A stretch of 64,000 bases of DNA from Candidatus Liberibacter africanus PTSAPSY. Lineage in GTDB: Bacteria > Pseudomonadota > Alphaproteobacteria > Rhizobiales > Rhizobiaceae. The notes beneath the pieces were generated by a model, which saw only the letters and a program-made list of their open reading frames with translations, had not been told where the DNA came from and searched no databases. Position 1 is the first letter of the stretch. The number at the start of each line of letters is the position of its first letter. The stretch is from NCBI RefSeq assembly GCF_001021085.1, contig NZ_CP004021.1, forward strand, positions 246,501-310,500. Reading direction: 5' to 3'. Below are positions 36,012 through 45,516 of the stretch, one piece after another. Both the position numbers and the translations under genes were made by a program.

Positions 36012-37523
36012 ATGATTAATACTTCTCAAAATATCATTTTACCTGTTCCTCAAAGAGAGCCCCCTCAACATCGAGAATCTCCTAATAACATTGAAGCAGA
36101 ACAAGCTCTTTTAGGAGCTATTCTAGTGAACAATGATGCTTTTTATCGAGTGTCAGATTTTTTAAAACCGTGGCATTTTTTTGAAGGAATTCATCAAAAG
36201 ATTTTTGAAATAGCAGGCAAGTTAATCCATATGGGGAAAACAGCTAATCCTGTTACGATTAAAACTTTCTTGTCTACTACAGATATGTTAGGGGATCTGA
36301 CGGTACCACAGTATTTAGCACGCCTAGCTTCTGAAGCAGTTTCAATAATAAATTCCGAAGATTATGGCCGAACGATATACGGATTAGCACTACGCCGTAC
36401 TCTGATCACTATTGGCGAAGAAATGGTAAATGCCGCTTACAAGGCCTCTCTTGACCTCCCCCCTTCAATTCAAATAGAAGAAGCAGAACGCAAACTATTC
36501 GATTTAGCAGAAAATGGTCGATATAATGGAGGATTTCATACATTTTCTGATGCGATGACAGCTGCCATTGATATGGCTGGACAAGCCTTTCGTAGAGATG
36601 GAAGACTAGCTGGAATTTCTACAGGAATTCAAACTCTTGATAAACAAATGGGAGGATTACAACGTTCCGATCTGATAGTTATTGCAGGACGTCCAGGTAT
36701 GGGGAAAACATCCTTAGCAACGAATATTGCCTATAATGTTGCAGATGCGTATAAAGAGGAACTACAAGAAGATGGGTCCTACAAAACTATTAATGGGGGA
36801 ATTGTTGGATTCTATTCTTTGGAAATGTCTTCTGAACAACTCGCCACCCGTATTATTTCTGAACAAACAGAAGTTCCATCCTCAAAAATACGAAGAGGAG
36901 AACTAACACAACCTGATTATGAGAAAATAGTTGCTTGCTCTCAAGTAATGCAAAAACTACCACTCTATATTGATCAAACTGGTGGCATTTCTATGAGTCA
37001 ATTAGCAACACGTGCACGTCGGTTAAAACGCCAACGCGGACTTGATCTCCTAATTATAGACTATATACAACTTATGACAACATCTAGGAAAGTAGAAGAA
37101 AATCGTGTCTTAGAAATAACAGGTATTACCATGGCATTAAAAGCTCTAGCAAAAGAACTTGACATACCAATTATTGCCCTGTCACAACTTTCTCGACAAG
37201 TAGAAAATCGTGATAACAAACGACCTCAACTCTCAGATTTGCGCGAATCCGGCTCCATTGAACAGGATGCAGATGTAGTGCTATTTGTCATTCGTGATGA
37301 ATATTATGTGAAAAACAGAGAACCTACGAATAAAGATGATGTCCTCGCTTATACAAAATGGCAGGAAGATCTTAAACGAGTAAAGGGTATTGCGGATATT
37401 ATTATAGCCAAACAGCGTCATGGACCAACAGGCACAGTTACCCTTGCATTTCAATCAGAATTTACACGATTTTCCGCACTATCTGATTCATCTTATGATA
37501 ACATAGAAAATTTTAACCCATAA
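36012..37523 (+). CDS. dnaB: Replicative DNA helicase DnaB
   Basis: Hexameric 5'-3' helicase of the replication fork. The N-terminal domain begins PPQHRESPNNIEAEQALLGAIL; the RecA-like domain has Walker A AGRPGMGKTS, the FYSLEMSSEQLA segment, Walker B LLIIDYIQLM, the ALSQLSRQVE motif and the DLRESGSIEQDADV arginine-finger region. The 503-residue length is normal and no intein is seen. alr follows 16 nt after its stop. Confidence 0.97.
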   Translation: MINTSQNIILPVPQREPPQHRESPNNIEAEQALLGAILVNNDAFYRVSDFLKPWHFFEGIHQKIFEIAGKLIHMGKTANPVTIKTFLSTTDMLGDLTVPQYLARLASEAVSIINSEDYGRTIYGLALRRTLITIGEEMVNAAYKASLDLPPSIQIEEAERKLFDLAENGRYNGGFHTFSDAMTAAIDMAGQAFRRDGRLAGISTGIQTLDKQMGGLQRSDLIVIAGRPGMGKTSLATNIAYNVADAYKEELQEDGSYKTINGGIVGFYSLEMSSEQLATRIISEQTEVPSSKIRRGELTQPDYEKIVACSQVMQKLPLYIDQTGGISMSQLATRARRLKRQRGLDLLIIDYIQLMTTSRKVEENRVLEITGITMALKALAKELDIPIIALSQLSRQVENRDNKRPQLSDLRESGSIEQDADVVLFVIRDEYYVKNREPTNKDDVLAYTKWQEDLKRVKGIADIIIAKQRHGPTGTVTLAFQSEFTRFSALSDSSYDNIENFNP

Positions 37524-37539
37524 TAAAAAAATTTTTCAC

Positions 37540-38652
37540 ATGCATTCAAACGAATTTCTGAAACTTACAATTGATCTTACAGCCCTTAAAAATAATTGGC
37601 ATAGTGTGAATCAACTTTCTGGTAGCGCAAGAACAGCAGCAGTAGTAAAAGACGATGCATATGGACTTGGCCTTGAGAAAATAGCTATAGCGCTCTACAA
37701 TGCTGGAGCACAGGATTTTTTTGTGACCGATGTAGCAGAAGGAGTGAAGCTACGTTCATACCTCCCAAAAGCAAAAATTTTTGTTTTATATGGAATAAAT
37801 CCAGGAGAGGAAAAGCATCTCTTTAATGCAAATTTAATACCTGTTATCTCCTCCATTTCTCAGCTTTCTTTTTACGGAAAGTTAATATCCAGTGGCGTTT
37901 GTCATCCTTATGCCTTGCAAGTAGATACAGGCTTCAATAGATTAGGACTCAGTCTGGAAGAAGCATTAGATTTTGCGCAAAATTATTTGAATAAAAAATC
38001 AGATAATCTATCTCTTATAATGAGTCATCTTGCTTGTGCCGATGATCCAAAATCTCATGTAAATTCCGTACAATTAAAGAGATTTCGTACTCTTGTCACA
38101 TATTATAAAGGCGTAGAAGCAAGTTTAGTTTCTTCAGCAGGAATATTACTAGGTTCAGATTATCACTTTCAACTAACTCGTCCTGGCATATCATTGTACG
38201 GAGGAACTCATACAATAAATAAATCACATCCTATGGAAACTGTTGTAACAGCAGAAGCGCGTATTATTCAAATCCGTAAATCGCTTGCAGGAGAAATAAT
38301 CAGCTACGGAGGGGGAAAAAAATTGACACGTAATAGCCTAATAGCTGTTGCATCTATTGGATACGCTGATGGTTATCCTTTAACTATGTCAAGATTAGAC
38401 TCAAAAAACAAACCTTTTTTATTTTCTGGAGGAGAAGGCTTCGTTAAAGGGTATACAGCCCCTGTTTTAGGGAAAATAACAATGGACATGACAATGTTTG
38501 ACATTACTGATTCTCCTGGCATAAAAGTGGGGGACTATATCCAGGTTTTTGGATCTCATATCAAATTAGACGATGTTGCCGTTGCATCTGGAACTACTAA
38601 TTATGATCTTCTCGTTAGAATAGGTAAACGCTATGCCAAGTTTTACAGATAA
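37540..38652 (+). CDS. alr: Alanine racemase
   Basis: PLP enzyme that makes D-alanine for peptidoglycan. PLP is bound by Lys37 in AAVVKDDAYGLG (the residue after Lys is Asp rather than the common Ala/Ser). Other signatures: DTGFNRLGL, MSHLACADDP, RPGISLYGG, SIGYADGYP with the second catalytic Tyr, and GKITMDMTMFD. Full length at 370 residues. It follows dnaB closely, an order also kept in rhizobia. No ribosome site is obvious. Confidence 0.96.
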   Translation: MHSNEFLKLTIDLTALKNNWHSVNQLSGSARTAAVVKDDAYGLGLEKIAIALYNAGAQDFFVTDVAEGVKLRSYLPKAKIFVLYGINPGEEKHLFNANLIPVISSISQLSFYGKLISSGVCHPYALQVDTGFNRLGLSLEEALDFAQNYLNKKSDNLSLIMSHLACADDPKSHVNSVQLKRFRTLVTYYKGVEASLVSSAGILLGSDYHFQLTRPGISLYGGTHTINKSHPMETVVTAEARIIQIRKSLAGEIISYGGGKKLTRNSLIAVASIGYADGYPLTMSRLDSKNKPFLFSGGEGFVKGYTAPVLGKITMDMTMFDITDSPGIKVGDYIQVFGSHIKLDDVAVASGTTNYDLLVRIGKRYAKFYR

Positions 38653-38715
38653 ATAATGTCTGAAAATATAATTAATCCAAATCATTGATGTGAAAATTTG
38701 AAAGTAATCCAATAA

Positions 38716-40113
38716 ATGGCAAAAATACGCTCTCAATACTTTTGTCAAACCTGTGGTGCAATTCATTCGCGTTGGATTGGAAAATGCGATTCATGTAATG
38801 AGTGGAATACAATTGTTGAAGACAATTCCAGAAAAGAAAACGATCAAAGATTTAATAAAACAATTGGTAAATCCATCCCTCTTGTTATGCTATCGGAAGA
38901 ACTAATAGAAGAGGAATTACGCATTCACACTCATATTGGTGAGCTTGACCGTGTCACAGGAGGAGGATTCGTACGTGGTTCAGTCATATTAGTAGGAGGA
39001 GATCCAGGAATTGGAAAATCCACCTTACTCATGCAAACAGCAGCATCTTTAGCATATAAAAACAACCGAATAACCTATGTATCTGGTGAAGAGGCAATAG
39101 GACAGATTAGATTACGTGCCCAACGATTAAATACCATTAATAGCTCTGTCTATATAGCTATTGAAACCAATGTTGAAGATATCATAGCCACTCTTTCGGA
39201 AAACGAAAAACCCGATCTTGTTATCATAGATTCTATCCAAACTTTATGGAGCCAAACAGCCGAATCTTCTCCTGGAACAGTGATACAGGTGCGTACCAGT
39301 GTTCAAGCAATGATTCAATATGCAAAAACGAACAGTGTTGCTATGGTATTAGTTGGACATGTTACTAAAGAAGGACAAATCGCAGGACCACGAGTTATTG
39401 AACATATGGTAGATGCGGTCTTATATTTTGAAGGTGGGACACGAAACACACAATATGATTATCGTATATTGCGAAGTGTTAAGAATCGTTTTGGACCAAC
39501 CGATGAAATAGGTGTTTTTGAAATGTCTGATAAAGGACTCCAAGAGGTATCCGATCCTTCTAAAATATTTTTATCAGATCGAGATTCGACATCTCCAGGA
39601 ACAGCTGTTTTCGCTGGGATAGAGGGTACACGGGCTCTTTTAGTAGAGATACAATCTTTGGTTGTCCCAACTTCTCTCGGCATGCCTCGTCGTACCGTCG
39701 TCGGATGGGATTCATCTCGCTTAGCAATGATTTTAGCTGTATTAGAAGCACGTTGTAATATCAAGTTTGGAAATCATGATGTTCATCTTAATGTCGCTGG
39801 TGGTTATCGCATTTCAGAACCAGCTGCTGATGTTGCCGTTGCTGCAGCATTAATTTCATCTATACTGTCCATACCTCTACCAAGTGATTTTATCTACTTC
39901 GGGGAAGTAAGTTTATCGGGATCTATCAGAGCTGTTGGACATATGCAACAAAGGATAAAAGAAGCAGAAAAAATAGGATTTTTATCAGGAATATTCCCAG
40001 AACCTTCCAAAGGAGAGTGGAAAAATGGAACTTTCGATTGTCAACACATCAAAAACCTTAATGATCTAGTCGAAAAAATAACTTCTCTTCAAAAAATAGA
40101 AAAAAAACCATAA
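38716..40113 (+). CDS. radA: DNA repair protein RadA (Sms)
   Basis: RecA-related helicase that extends branch migration in recombinational repair and natural transformation. Zinc finger Cys10-x2-Cys13...Cys24-x2-Cys27, Walker A GGDPGIGKST, VSGEEAIGQIRLRA, Walker B LVIIDSIQTL, the RadA-specific KNRFG motif (VKNRFGPTDEIGVFEM) and a C-terminal Lon-protease-like domain (DVHLNVAGGYRISEPAAD) are all intact in 465 residues. Confidence 0.97.
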   Translation: MAKIRSQYFCQTCGAIHSRWIGKCDSCNEWNTIVEDNSRKENDQRFNKTIGKSIPLVMLSEELIEEELRIHTHIGELDRVTGGGFVRGSVILVGGDPGIGKSTLLMQTAASLAYKNNRITYVSGEEAIGQIRLRAQRLNTINSSVYIAIETNVEDIIATLSENEKPDLVIIDSIQTLWSQTAESSPGTVIQVRTSVQAMIQYAKTNSVAMVLVGHVTKEGQIAGPRVIEHMVDAVLYFEGGTRNTQYDYRILRSVKNRFGPTDEIGVFEMSDKGLQEVSDPSKIFLSDRDSTSPGTAVFAGIEGTRALLVEIQSLVVPTSLGMPRRTVVGWDSSRLAMILAVLEARCNIKFGNHDVHLNVAGGYRISEPAADVAVAAALISSILSIPLPSDFIYFGEVSLSGSIRAVGHMQQRIKEAEKIGFLSGIFPEPSKGEWKNGTFDCQHIKNLNDLVEKITSLQKIEKKP

Positions 40114-40138
40114 TGAAAAACAGGAGATTAAATTAATA

Positions 40139-40609
40139 ATGGAAATAACATATTTCGATATTGGTTGCTTTATATTTATATTTATTTCGTCCATATTGGC
40201 AATGGCTAGGGGAATATTGAATGAACTGATTTCTTTGACTAATTGGATTTTGGCTGCCATAATGACCCGTTTTTTATATCCGACGCTCTTAGGAAAGGTG
40301 TCGGGCATTATGAAAAACAAACAAATAGAAATGATCGCAACTATCGTACCATTATTCTTATTTATATTGATTGCTGTATCTGTTTTATTAAACATAATAA
40401 GCAAGCCGATTCGTATCCGCTCTGTGTTGTTAGATAAAATATTAGGGTGTTTTTTTGGAGGAATTCGCGGAATATTTCTGCTTGTAATTGCAGTTTCCTG
40501 CTGGAATTTAACTGTATATGACGGCACCGAACCTGAATGGATTAAAAAGTCTATATCTAAAAAATATTTAGATCATATGGAGAAACAATTTAAATCAATC
40601 ATTCAATAA
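40139..40609 (+). CDS. cvpA: CvpA family membrane protein
   Basis: Inner-membrane protein named for colicin V production; in many bacteria it lies just before purF and affects envelope integrity. The 156-residue protein has four hydrophobic segments (about 6-24, 31-47, 61-82 and 106-122), the RGILNEL motif after the first helix and the GGIRGIFLL motif before the last. GGAG lies about 11 nt upstream of the ATG. It is 25 nt after radA and 164 nt before purF. Confidence 0.9.
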   Translation: MEITYFDIGCFIFIFISSILAMARGILNELISLTNWILAAIMTRFLYPTLLGKVSGIMKNKQIEMIATIVPLFLFILIAVSVLLNIISKPIRIRSVLLDKILGCFFGGIRGIFLLVIAVSCWNLTVYDGTEPEWIKKSISKKYLDHMEKQFKSIIQ

Positions 40610-40773
40610 AATTAAAAAGTATATATTAAAATATATTAGTAGTTTAATTTAAAAAATCATTGATATCTCCCACATATAAAAACTATACATGAGGTGATAT
40701 GTTCTTTAACAAAAAAAGCATCAACTAATGCTAAGAATAGAATTGCTCACCCTTGAATATACAGAAAGAAACG

Positions 40774-42261
40774 ATGAATACCTCTTTTAAATCCATATGT
40801 TCTAATCGAAAAAATTACAATCAGATAAACGAGAAGTGCGGAGTATTTGGAATCCTTGGACATCCAGATGCTGCAACCTTAACCGCTATCGGATTACATG
40901 CTCTTCAACACCGTGGACAAGAAGCTACTGGAATAATATCTTTCAATGGCAATAAGTTCCACTCTGAAAGACATTTGGGATTAGTTGGAGATCACTTTAC
41001 TAATCCAGAAACGTTATCTTTATTGCCAGGGAATATGGCTATTGGACATGTCCGATATTCCACCACAGGTGATCACATAACAAGAAATATACAGCCATTG
41101 TTTGCAGATCTGCAAGTAGGAGGAATTGCTATCGCACATAATGGCAATTTTACAAATGGTTTATCTTTACGGAAAAAACTCATTTCTAGTGGAGCTATTT
41201 TTCAATCTACTTCTGATACAGAAGTTATCCTACATCTCATTGCACGATCTCAAAAAAAAGGATCTTGTGAACGTTTTATTGATTCTTTACAGCATGTACA
41301 AGGTTCGTATGCAATGCTCGCTCTAACACGCACTAAATTAATTGCTACACGTGATCCCATAGGAATTCGTCCACTCATCATGGGTGAGTTACATGGCAAG
41401 CCTATTTTTTGTTCTGAAACATGCGCTCTTGAGATCACGGGAGCCAAATACATTCGCGACGTAGAAAACGGAGAAACCGTTGTATGTGAACTTCAAGAAA
41501 ACGGTTCTATCTCCATTAAATCTTATAAAAATCCTTCTCCATCTCCTGAACGTATGTGTATTTTTGAATATGTTTATTTTGCACGACCTGATTCGATGGT
41601 TAGTGGACGTAGTATCTATGTATCTCGCCAAAATATGGGTAAAAATCTCGCAAAAGAATCTCCTGTTGATGCTGATATTGTTGTTCCAATTCCAGATGGA
41701 GGAGTTCCTGCGGCTATAGGATATGCAAAAGAAAGTGGTATTCCTTTTGAAATAGGTATTATTAGAAATCATTATGTCGGACGTACTTTTATTGAACCTT
41801 CTCATCATATTCGCGCTTTTGGTGTTAAACTCAAACATTCTGCGAACCCTACAATTCTCGCAGGAAAACGCGTTGTACTCATCGATGATTCAATCGTTCG
41901 TGGAACTACATCTGTAAAAATCGTACAAATGATACGAAGTGCAGGTGCTATAGAAGTGCACCTTCGAGTAGCTAGCCCAATGATATTATACCCTGATTTT
42001 TATGGCATAGATATTCCAGATCCTGATACACTTCTAGCTAATAAATATTCTTCTTTACAAGAAATGTGTAAGTTTATAGGCGTAGATTCTTTAGGATTTT
42101 TATCTGTAGATGGTTTATATAAAGCTATTTGCGGTGCACCGCGTGATCCCCAAAAACCTGCTTTTTCTGATCACTGTTTTACAGGAGATTATCCTACTCC
42201 CCTTGTAGATAGGCAATCTCAACATAACGATCAAGAATTATCTATGATGATTAGCTCATGA
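40774..42261 (+). CDS. purF: Amidophosphoribosyltransferase
   Basis: First committed step of purine synthesis: PRPP plus glutamine to phosphoribosylamine. The mature N-terminal nucleophile is the Cys of EKCGVFGILGHPDA after a ~21-residue propeptide. Glutaminase motifs (HALQHRGQEATG, VRYSTTGDH, HNGNFTNG), the PRPP loop VVLIDDSIVRGTTS and the end DSLGFLSVDGLYKAICG are present. The start is ATG 40774 (AGAAAG upstream) rather than the in-frame TTG at 40753. Length 495. Its TGA overlaps the start of the downstream SDR gene (ATGA). Confidence 0.96.
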   Translation: MNTSFKSICSNRKNYNQINEKCGVFGILGHPDAATLTAIGLHALQHRGQEATGIISFNGNKFHSERHLGLVGDHFTNPETLSLLPGNMAIGHVRYSTTGDHITRNIQPLFADLQVGGIAIAHNGNFTNGLSLRKKLISSGAIFQSTSDTEVILHLIARSQKKGSCERFIDSLQHVQGSYAMLALTRTKLIATRDPIGIRPLIMGELHGKPIFCSETCALEITGAKYIRDVENGETVVCELQENGSISIKSYKNPSPSPERMCIFEYVYFARPDSMVSGRSIYVSRQNMGKNLAKESPVDADIVVPIPDGGVPAAIGYAKESGIPFEIGIIRNHYVGRTFIEPSHHIRAFGVKLKHSANPTILAGKRVVLIDDSIVRGTTSVKIVQMIRSAGAIEVHLRVASPMILYPDFYGIDIPDPDTLLANKYSSLQEMCKFIGVDSLGFLSVDGLYKAICGAPRDPQKPAFSDHCFTGDYPTPLVDRQSQHNDQELSMMISS

Positions 42262-43013
42262 TAAATTTAGATTCTCATATTAATCTAAAGAATCGCTTAG
42301 CACTTGTTACAGGATCATCTCGTGGTATTGGTTATTATACTGCATTAGAATTAGCAAAATCTGATGCACATGTTATCGCTTGTGGTCGTGATGTTAGTCA
42401 ACTAGAAAAACTACGAAATACTCTAGTAAAAATTAACAAGAAAATAGATATCATGTCATTTGATCTCAAAGATGGCAAAGCTCTTGAATTAACCAAAAAA
42501 TATATTGCAAAACGCTGGGGGAAATTAGATATTTTAGTAGCCAATGCAGGCATTCTTGGACCAATTAATCCTATTAGGCAAATACAAGAAAAATATTTTG
42601 CAGATGTCATGTCAGTAAATGTCATGGTAAACTTGAATATTATGCGCACCTTTGATCCTTGGCTTAAGAAATCACATTGTGGACGAGCGATTATTCTTTC
42701 ATCTGGAGCCGCCCATAAATGTCGCCCATTTTGGGGAGCTTACTCGACTTCTAAAGCAGCAGTAGAAGCATTAGCGCGCACTTGGAGCAAAGAAACATCT
42801 CATACTAACTTACGTATTATAAACGTAGATCCTGGACCAACGCGTACATCCATGCGAGAAAAGGCTATGCCTGAAGAAGATCCAAATACTATCCAACATC
42901 CACAAAAGGTTGCAAAAATAATATCATGGTTATGTTCCATGCAAATAGTTGAAACAGGAAAATTATTTTCCATTCCCAAAAACCGTTTTGTAAACTATAC
43001 TATGCCCGAGTAA
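42258..43013 (+). CDS. Short-chain dehydrogenase/reductase
   Basis: Classical SDR of 251 residues, substrate unknown. NAD(P) loop VTGSSRGIGYYTA, the LVANAGILGP motif, catalytic Ser in LSSGAAHK, and Tyr-xxx-Lys in AYSTSKAAVEA are intact. Arg residues after the loop (CGRDVSQL) favour NADP. It overlaps purF by 4 nt (ATGA), so the two are translationally coupled; the same purF-SDR pair is seen in rhizobia. Confidence 0.92.
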   Translation: MINLDSHINLKNRLALVTGSSRGIGYYTALELAKSDAHVIACGRDVSQLEKLRNTLVKINKKIDIMSFDLKDGKALELTKKYIAKRWGKLDILVANAGILGPINPIRQIQEKYFADVMSVNVMVNLNIMRTFDPWLKKSHCGRAIILSSGAAHKCRPFWGAYSTSKAAVEALARTWSKETSHTNLRIINVDPGPTRTSMREKAMPEEDPNTIQHPQKVAKIISWLCSMQIVETGKLFSIPKNRFVNYTMPE

Positions 43014-43565
43014 AACATACCAATAAATAACGAAAGATAATCGTTATTTGAGCATATGAATATAAAGAAATATTCTCCTGATTCTGCTCTTTCTGCACTT
43101 AAATATAGTGAGCAATAAAACTTATATTAATGATATTTTATTCGGTGATAAAAATGATAAATAAAGTCAATCTTTATCTTTCATAAGACAAAAGCAATGT
43201 CGTTGATTGTGAAGAATACGAAAAGGATTCAATAAACAAATAAAATTTGACAATGTTTTGTAATAACAGAGTCAGTGGATAAAAAATATCCCATTCCACG
43301 ATACCAGCAATTTATGTGTCGTGAACTGAAAATATTAGTCACAATAGCAGCTCTCTCGCACCTATTGTTTATAAAAAATAAGCTTGCAAACGTATCCAAA
43401 CCAAATGAAATATCAATTTCATACGGAATATTGAAAAAAAATATTGCTGTAAGACTCATTATATAAAAGTATTAGTTCTAAAAAATATAACCATAAATAT
43501 TATAATAAGATAACATTACTTCTAATTATATGATCTGATTAAAATATATTGTTATTTTCTTTACA
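43014..43565. other. Intergenic region, no gene accepted
   Basis: About 550 nt between the SDR gene and the end of choV. Overlapping 63- and 76-codon frames on opposite strands (43275-43466 and 43229-43459) lack ribosome sites and recognisable features. Confidence 0.55.
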
Positions 43566-44606
43566 TTAAAAAAAATTCTTACAAGAAGAAAGGCCTTTAA
43601 TAATATCTATAGCAGTAATAATACCAACAACTTTATCATCCACAATCACTCCTATTTTCACCGAATTATCAGCTACCATATCAATAATATCTATCAAAGG
43701 TGTTTGTCGAGGAATTTTACAAACAATATCTGATTCACCCTCTACCGAACAAACACGCATAACATCACCTGCAACCAGGGCAGTAATAGGATTTAATTTT
43801 TGTATGAACTCTGAAACATAACAATTAGCTGGATGTAAAATTATTTCTTGCGGCGTCCCACATTGAACAATACGCCCACCTTCCATAATCGCAATACGAT
43901 TACCTAAGCGAAAAGCCTCATTAATATCATGACTCACAAAAACAATTGTCTTTTTTAACTTCCTTTGCAACGCTAGCAATTCATCTTGAAGACGCATCCT
44001 GATTAATGGATCCAAAGATGAAAATGGTTCATCCATGAGTAAAATAGGAGCGCCTGTAGCGAATGCTCGAGCGAAACCTACACGTTGTTTCATCCCTCCC
44101 GATAACATGTTAATTTTACAATTAGCCCATTTAGTCAGATTTACAATTTCAAGTTGCTCTGCAACCCTAGACTTTATTTCTTCATCAGAAATATTAAGAA
44201 ACTCTAGCCCTAACTCAACATTACGAGCAACAGTTCTCCACGGTAAAAGAGCAAATTGCTGAAATACCATCGAAACAGTATGCATCCGCAATTTACGCAA
44301 AACACTTGCATCTGCAGTATATGGATTTACGAATCCATCTACCGTATCAACCAACACCTCACCTCGTACTACAGGTGCTAGTCCATTAATAGAACGCAAC
44401 AGAGTAGATTTCCCTGCCCCTGAAAGCCCCATCAGTACAAGGATTTCTCCTTTTTTTACTTCAAGATTAGCCTTGGTAACCGCTGAAATAACCCCATAAT
44501 CTGTGACATTTTTCTTTATACTATATAACAATCTATTTCTATTTTTTTTTGAAGAATCTCCAAAAACAATATCAACATCTTGAATTTTTACTGCACATTC
44601 ATTCAT
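43566..44606 (-). CDS. choV: Choline/betaine ABC transporter ATP-binding protein
   Basis: Energises the ChoXWV importer. Walker A GLSGAGKSTLL (about 60-70), Q-loop FQQFALLPWR, signature LSGGMKQRVGFA, Walker B ILLMDEPFSSLD and the switch His in VFVSHDINEA are intact. The C-terminal ~70 residues form a CBS-type segment (GDVMRVCSV to VDDKVVGIITAIDII), usual for the ProV/OpuA class that senses osmotic or nucleotide signals. The start overlaps the choW stop by 4 nt, so the two are coupled. Confidence 0.94.
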   Translation of the reverse strand: MNECAVKIQDVDIVFGDSSKKNRNRLLYSIKKNVTDYGVISAVTKANLEVKKGEILVLMGLSGAGKSTLLRSINGLAPVVRGEVLVDTVDGFVNPYTADASVLRKLRMHTVSMVFQQFALLPWRTVARNVELGLEFLNISDEEIKSRVAEQLEIVNLTKWANCKINMLSGGMKQRVGFARAFATGAPILLMDEPFSSLDPLIRMRLQDELLALQRKLKKTIVFVSHDINEAFRLGNRIAIMEGGRIVQCGTPQEIILHPANCYVSEFIQKLNPITALVAGDVMRVCSVEGESDIVCKIPRQTPLIDIIDMVADNSVKIGVIVDDKVVGIITAIDIIKGLSSCKNFF

Positions 44607-45448
44607 GTCATATCTCTTTGATCTGGAATGCTAAACCAACGGTCCAATATAATTGCTAAAATAACAATACAAAGACCCGATTCAAATCCTTTACTGATAT
44701 CAACCGTATTGAGAGCACGCAACACAGGAACTCCTAGCCCATTAGATCCAACCAGTGCAGTAACTACAACCATAGACAAAGAAAGCATGATTGTTTGCGT
44801 CAAACCTGCCACAATTTGTGGAATAGCAAATGGAAACTCTACTTTACGAAAAATCTGCAAAGGCGTTGCTCCAAATGCACGCGCTGCTTCTTTAAGTATT
44901 GGTGGGGTAGAAATAATACCCAGTCGAGTAAAACGAACAGGAATTGGAATAGAGAATACAATCGTTGAAATAATCCCCGGAACCATTCCTAAACCAAAAA
45001 GAACCAATGCTGGAATAAGGTAGACAAATGTCGGAATAGTCTGCATAGAATCAAGAAGTAATCGTATAATAGAATAAAATCTTGGATACCAAGCAGCTAA
45101 AACACCAATCGGAATACCTATTAACATCGAAATGACAGTAGAAACCAATACCAAAGATAGAGTTTCTGTTGTTTCCTGCCAATATCCTTGATTAATAATT
45201 AACAACAAACCTATAGCCGTGCCGATAGCAATGGTAATAGAACGCTTGATCATCAATACTAATAAAGATACCACACCAACAGATACTAGAGGAGAAAAAT
45301 ACTGCAGAACACATAAAACAAAGTTTACAATATTAAGCAAACAAAATGATAAAGTATTGAAAAACCATTCCCCGCTATTAGTAAAATACAAGAATAATTC
45401 TTGCAAATAATCTCCTAAAGGAATACGCGCCTGGATAATCCGATTCAA
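44603..45448 (-). CDS. choW: Choline/betaine ABC transporter permease
   Basis: Membrane channel of the ChoXWV importer. The 281-residue protein has about six helices; the BPD_transp_1 domain covers ETLSLVLVSTVISMLIGIPIGV, the coupling EAARAFGATPLQIFRKVEFP (EAA loop) and VVVTALVGSNGLGVPVLRAL. It lies 68 nt downstream of choX and overlaps choV. Confidence 0.94.
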   Translation of the reverse strand: MNRIIQARIPLGDYLQELFLYFTNSGEWFFNTLSFCLLNIVNFVLCVLQYFSPLVSVGVVSLLVLMIKRSITIAIGTAIGLLLIINQGYWQETTETLSLVLVSTVISMLIGIPIGVLAAWYPRFYSIIRLLLDSMQTIPTFVYLIPALVLFGLGMVPGIISTIVFSIPIPVRFTRLGIISTPPILKEAARAFGATPLQIFRKVEFPFAIPQIVAGLTQTIMLSLSMVVVTALVGSNGLGVPVLRALNTVDISKGFESGLCIVILAIILDRWFSIPDQRDMT

Positions 45449-45516
45449 TTTCTAATCCTATTTATCATACAAAAAGTCGCTACGAATTATAATACATTGT
45501 ACAATCATTGCAAAAG

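Noticed and set aside
41389..41838. 149-codon antisense frame in purF
   Set aside because: Asn/Arg/Phe-rich shadow of purF codons.
43229..43466. Two overlapping short frames on opposite strands (63 and 76 codons)
   Set aside because: No ribosome sites, composition like the surrounding AT-rich DNA, no recognisable motif.
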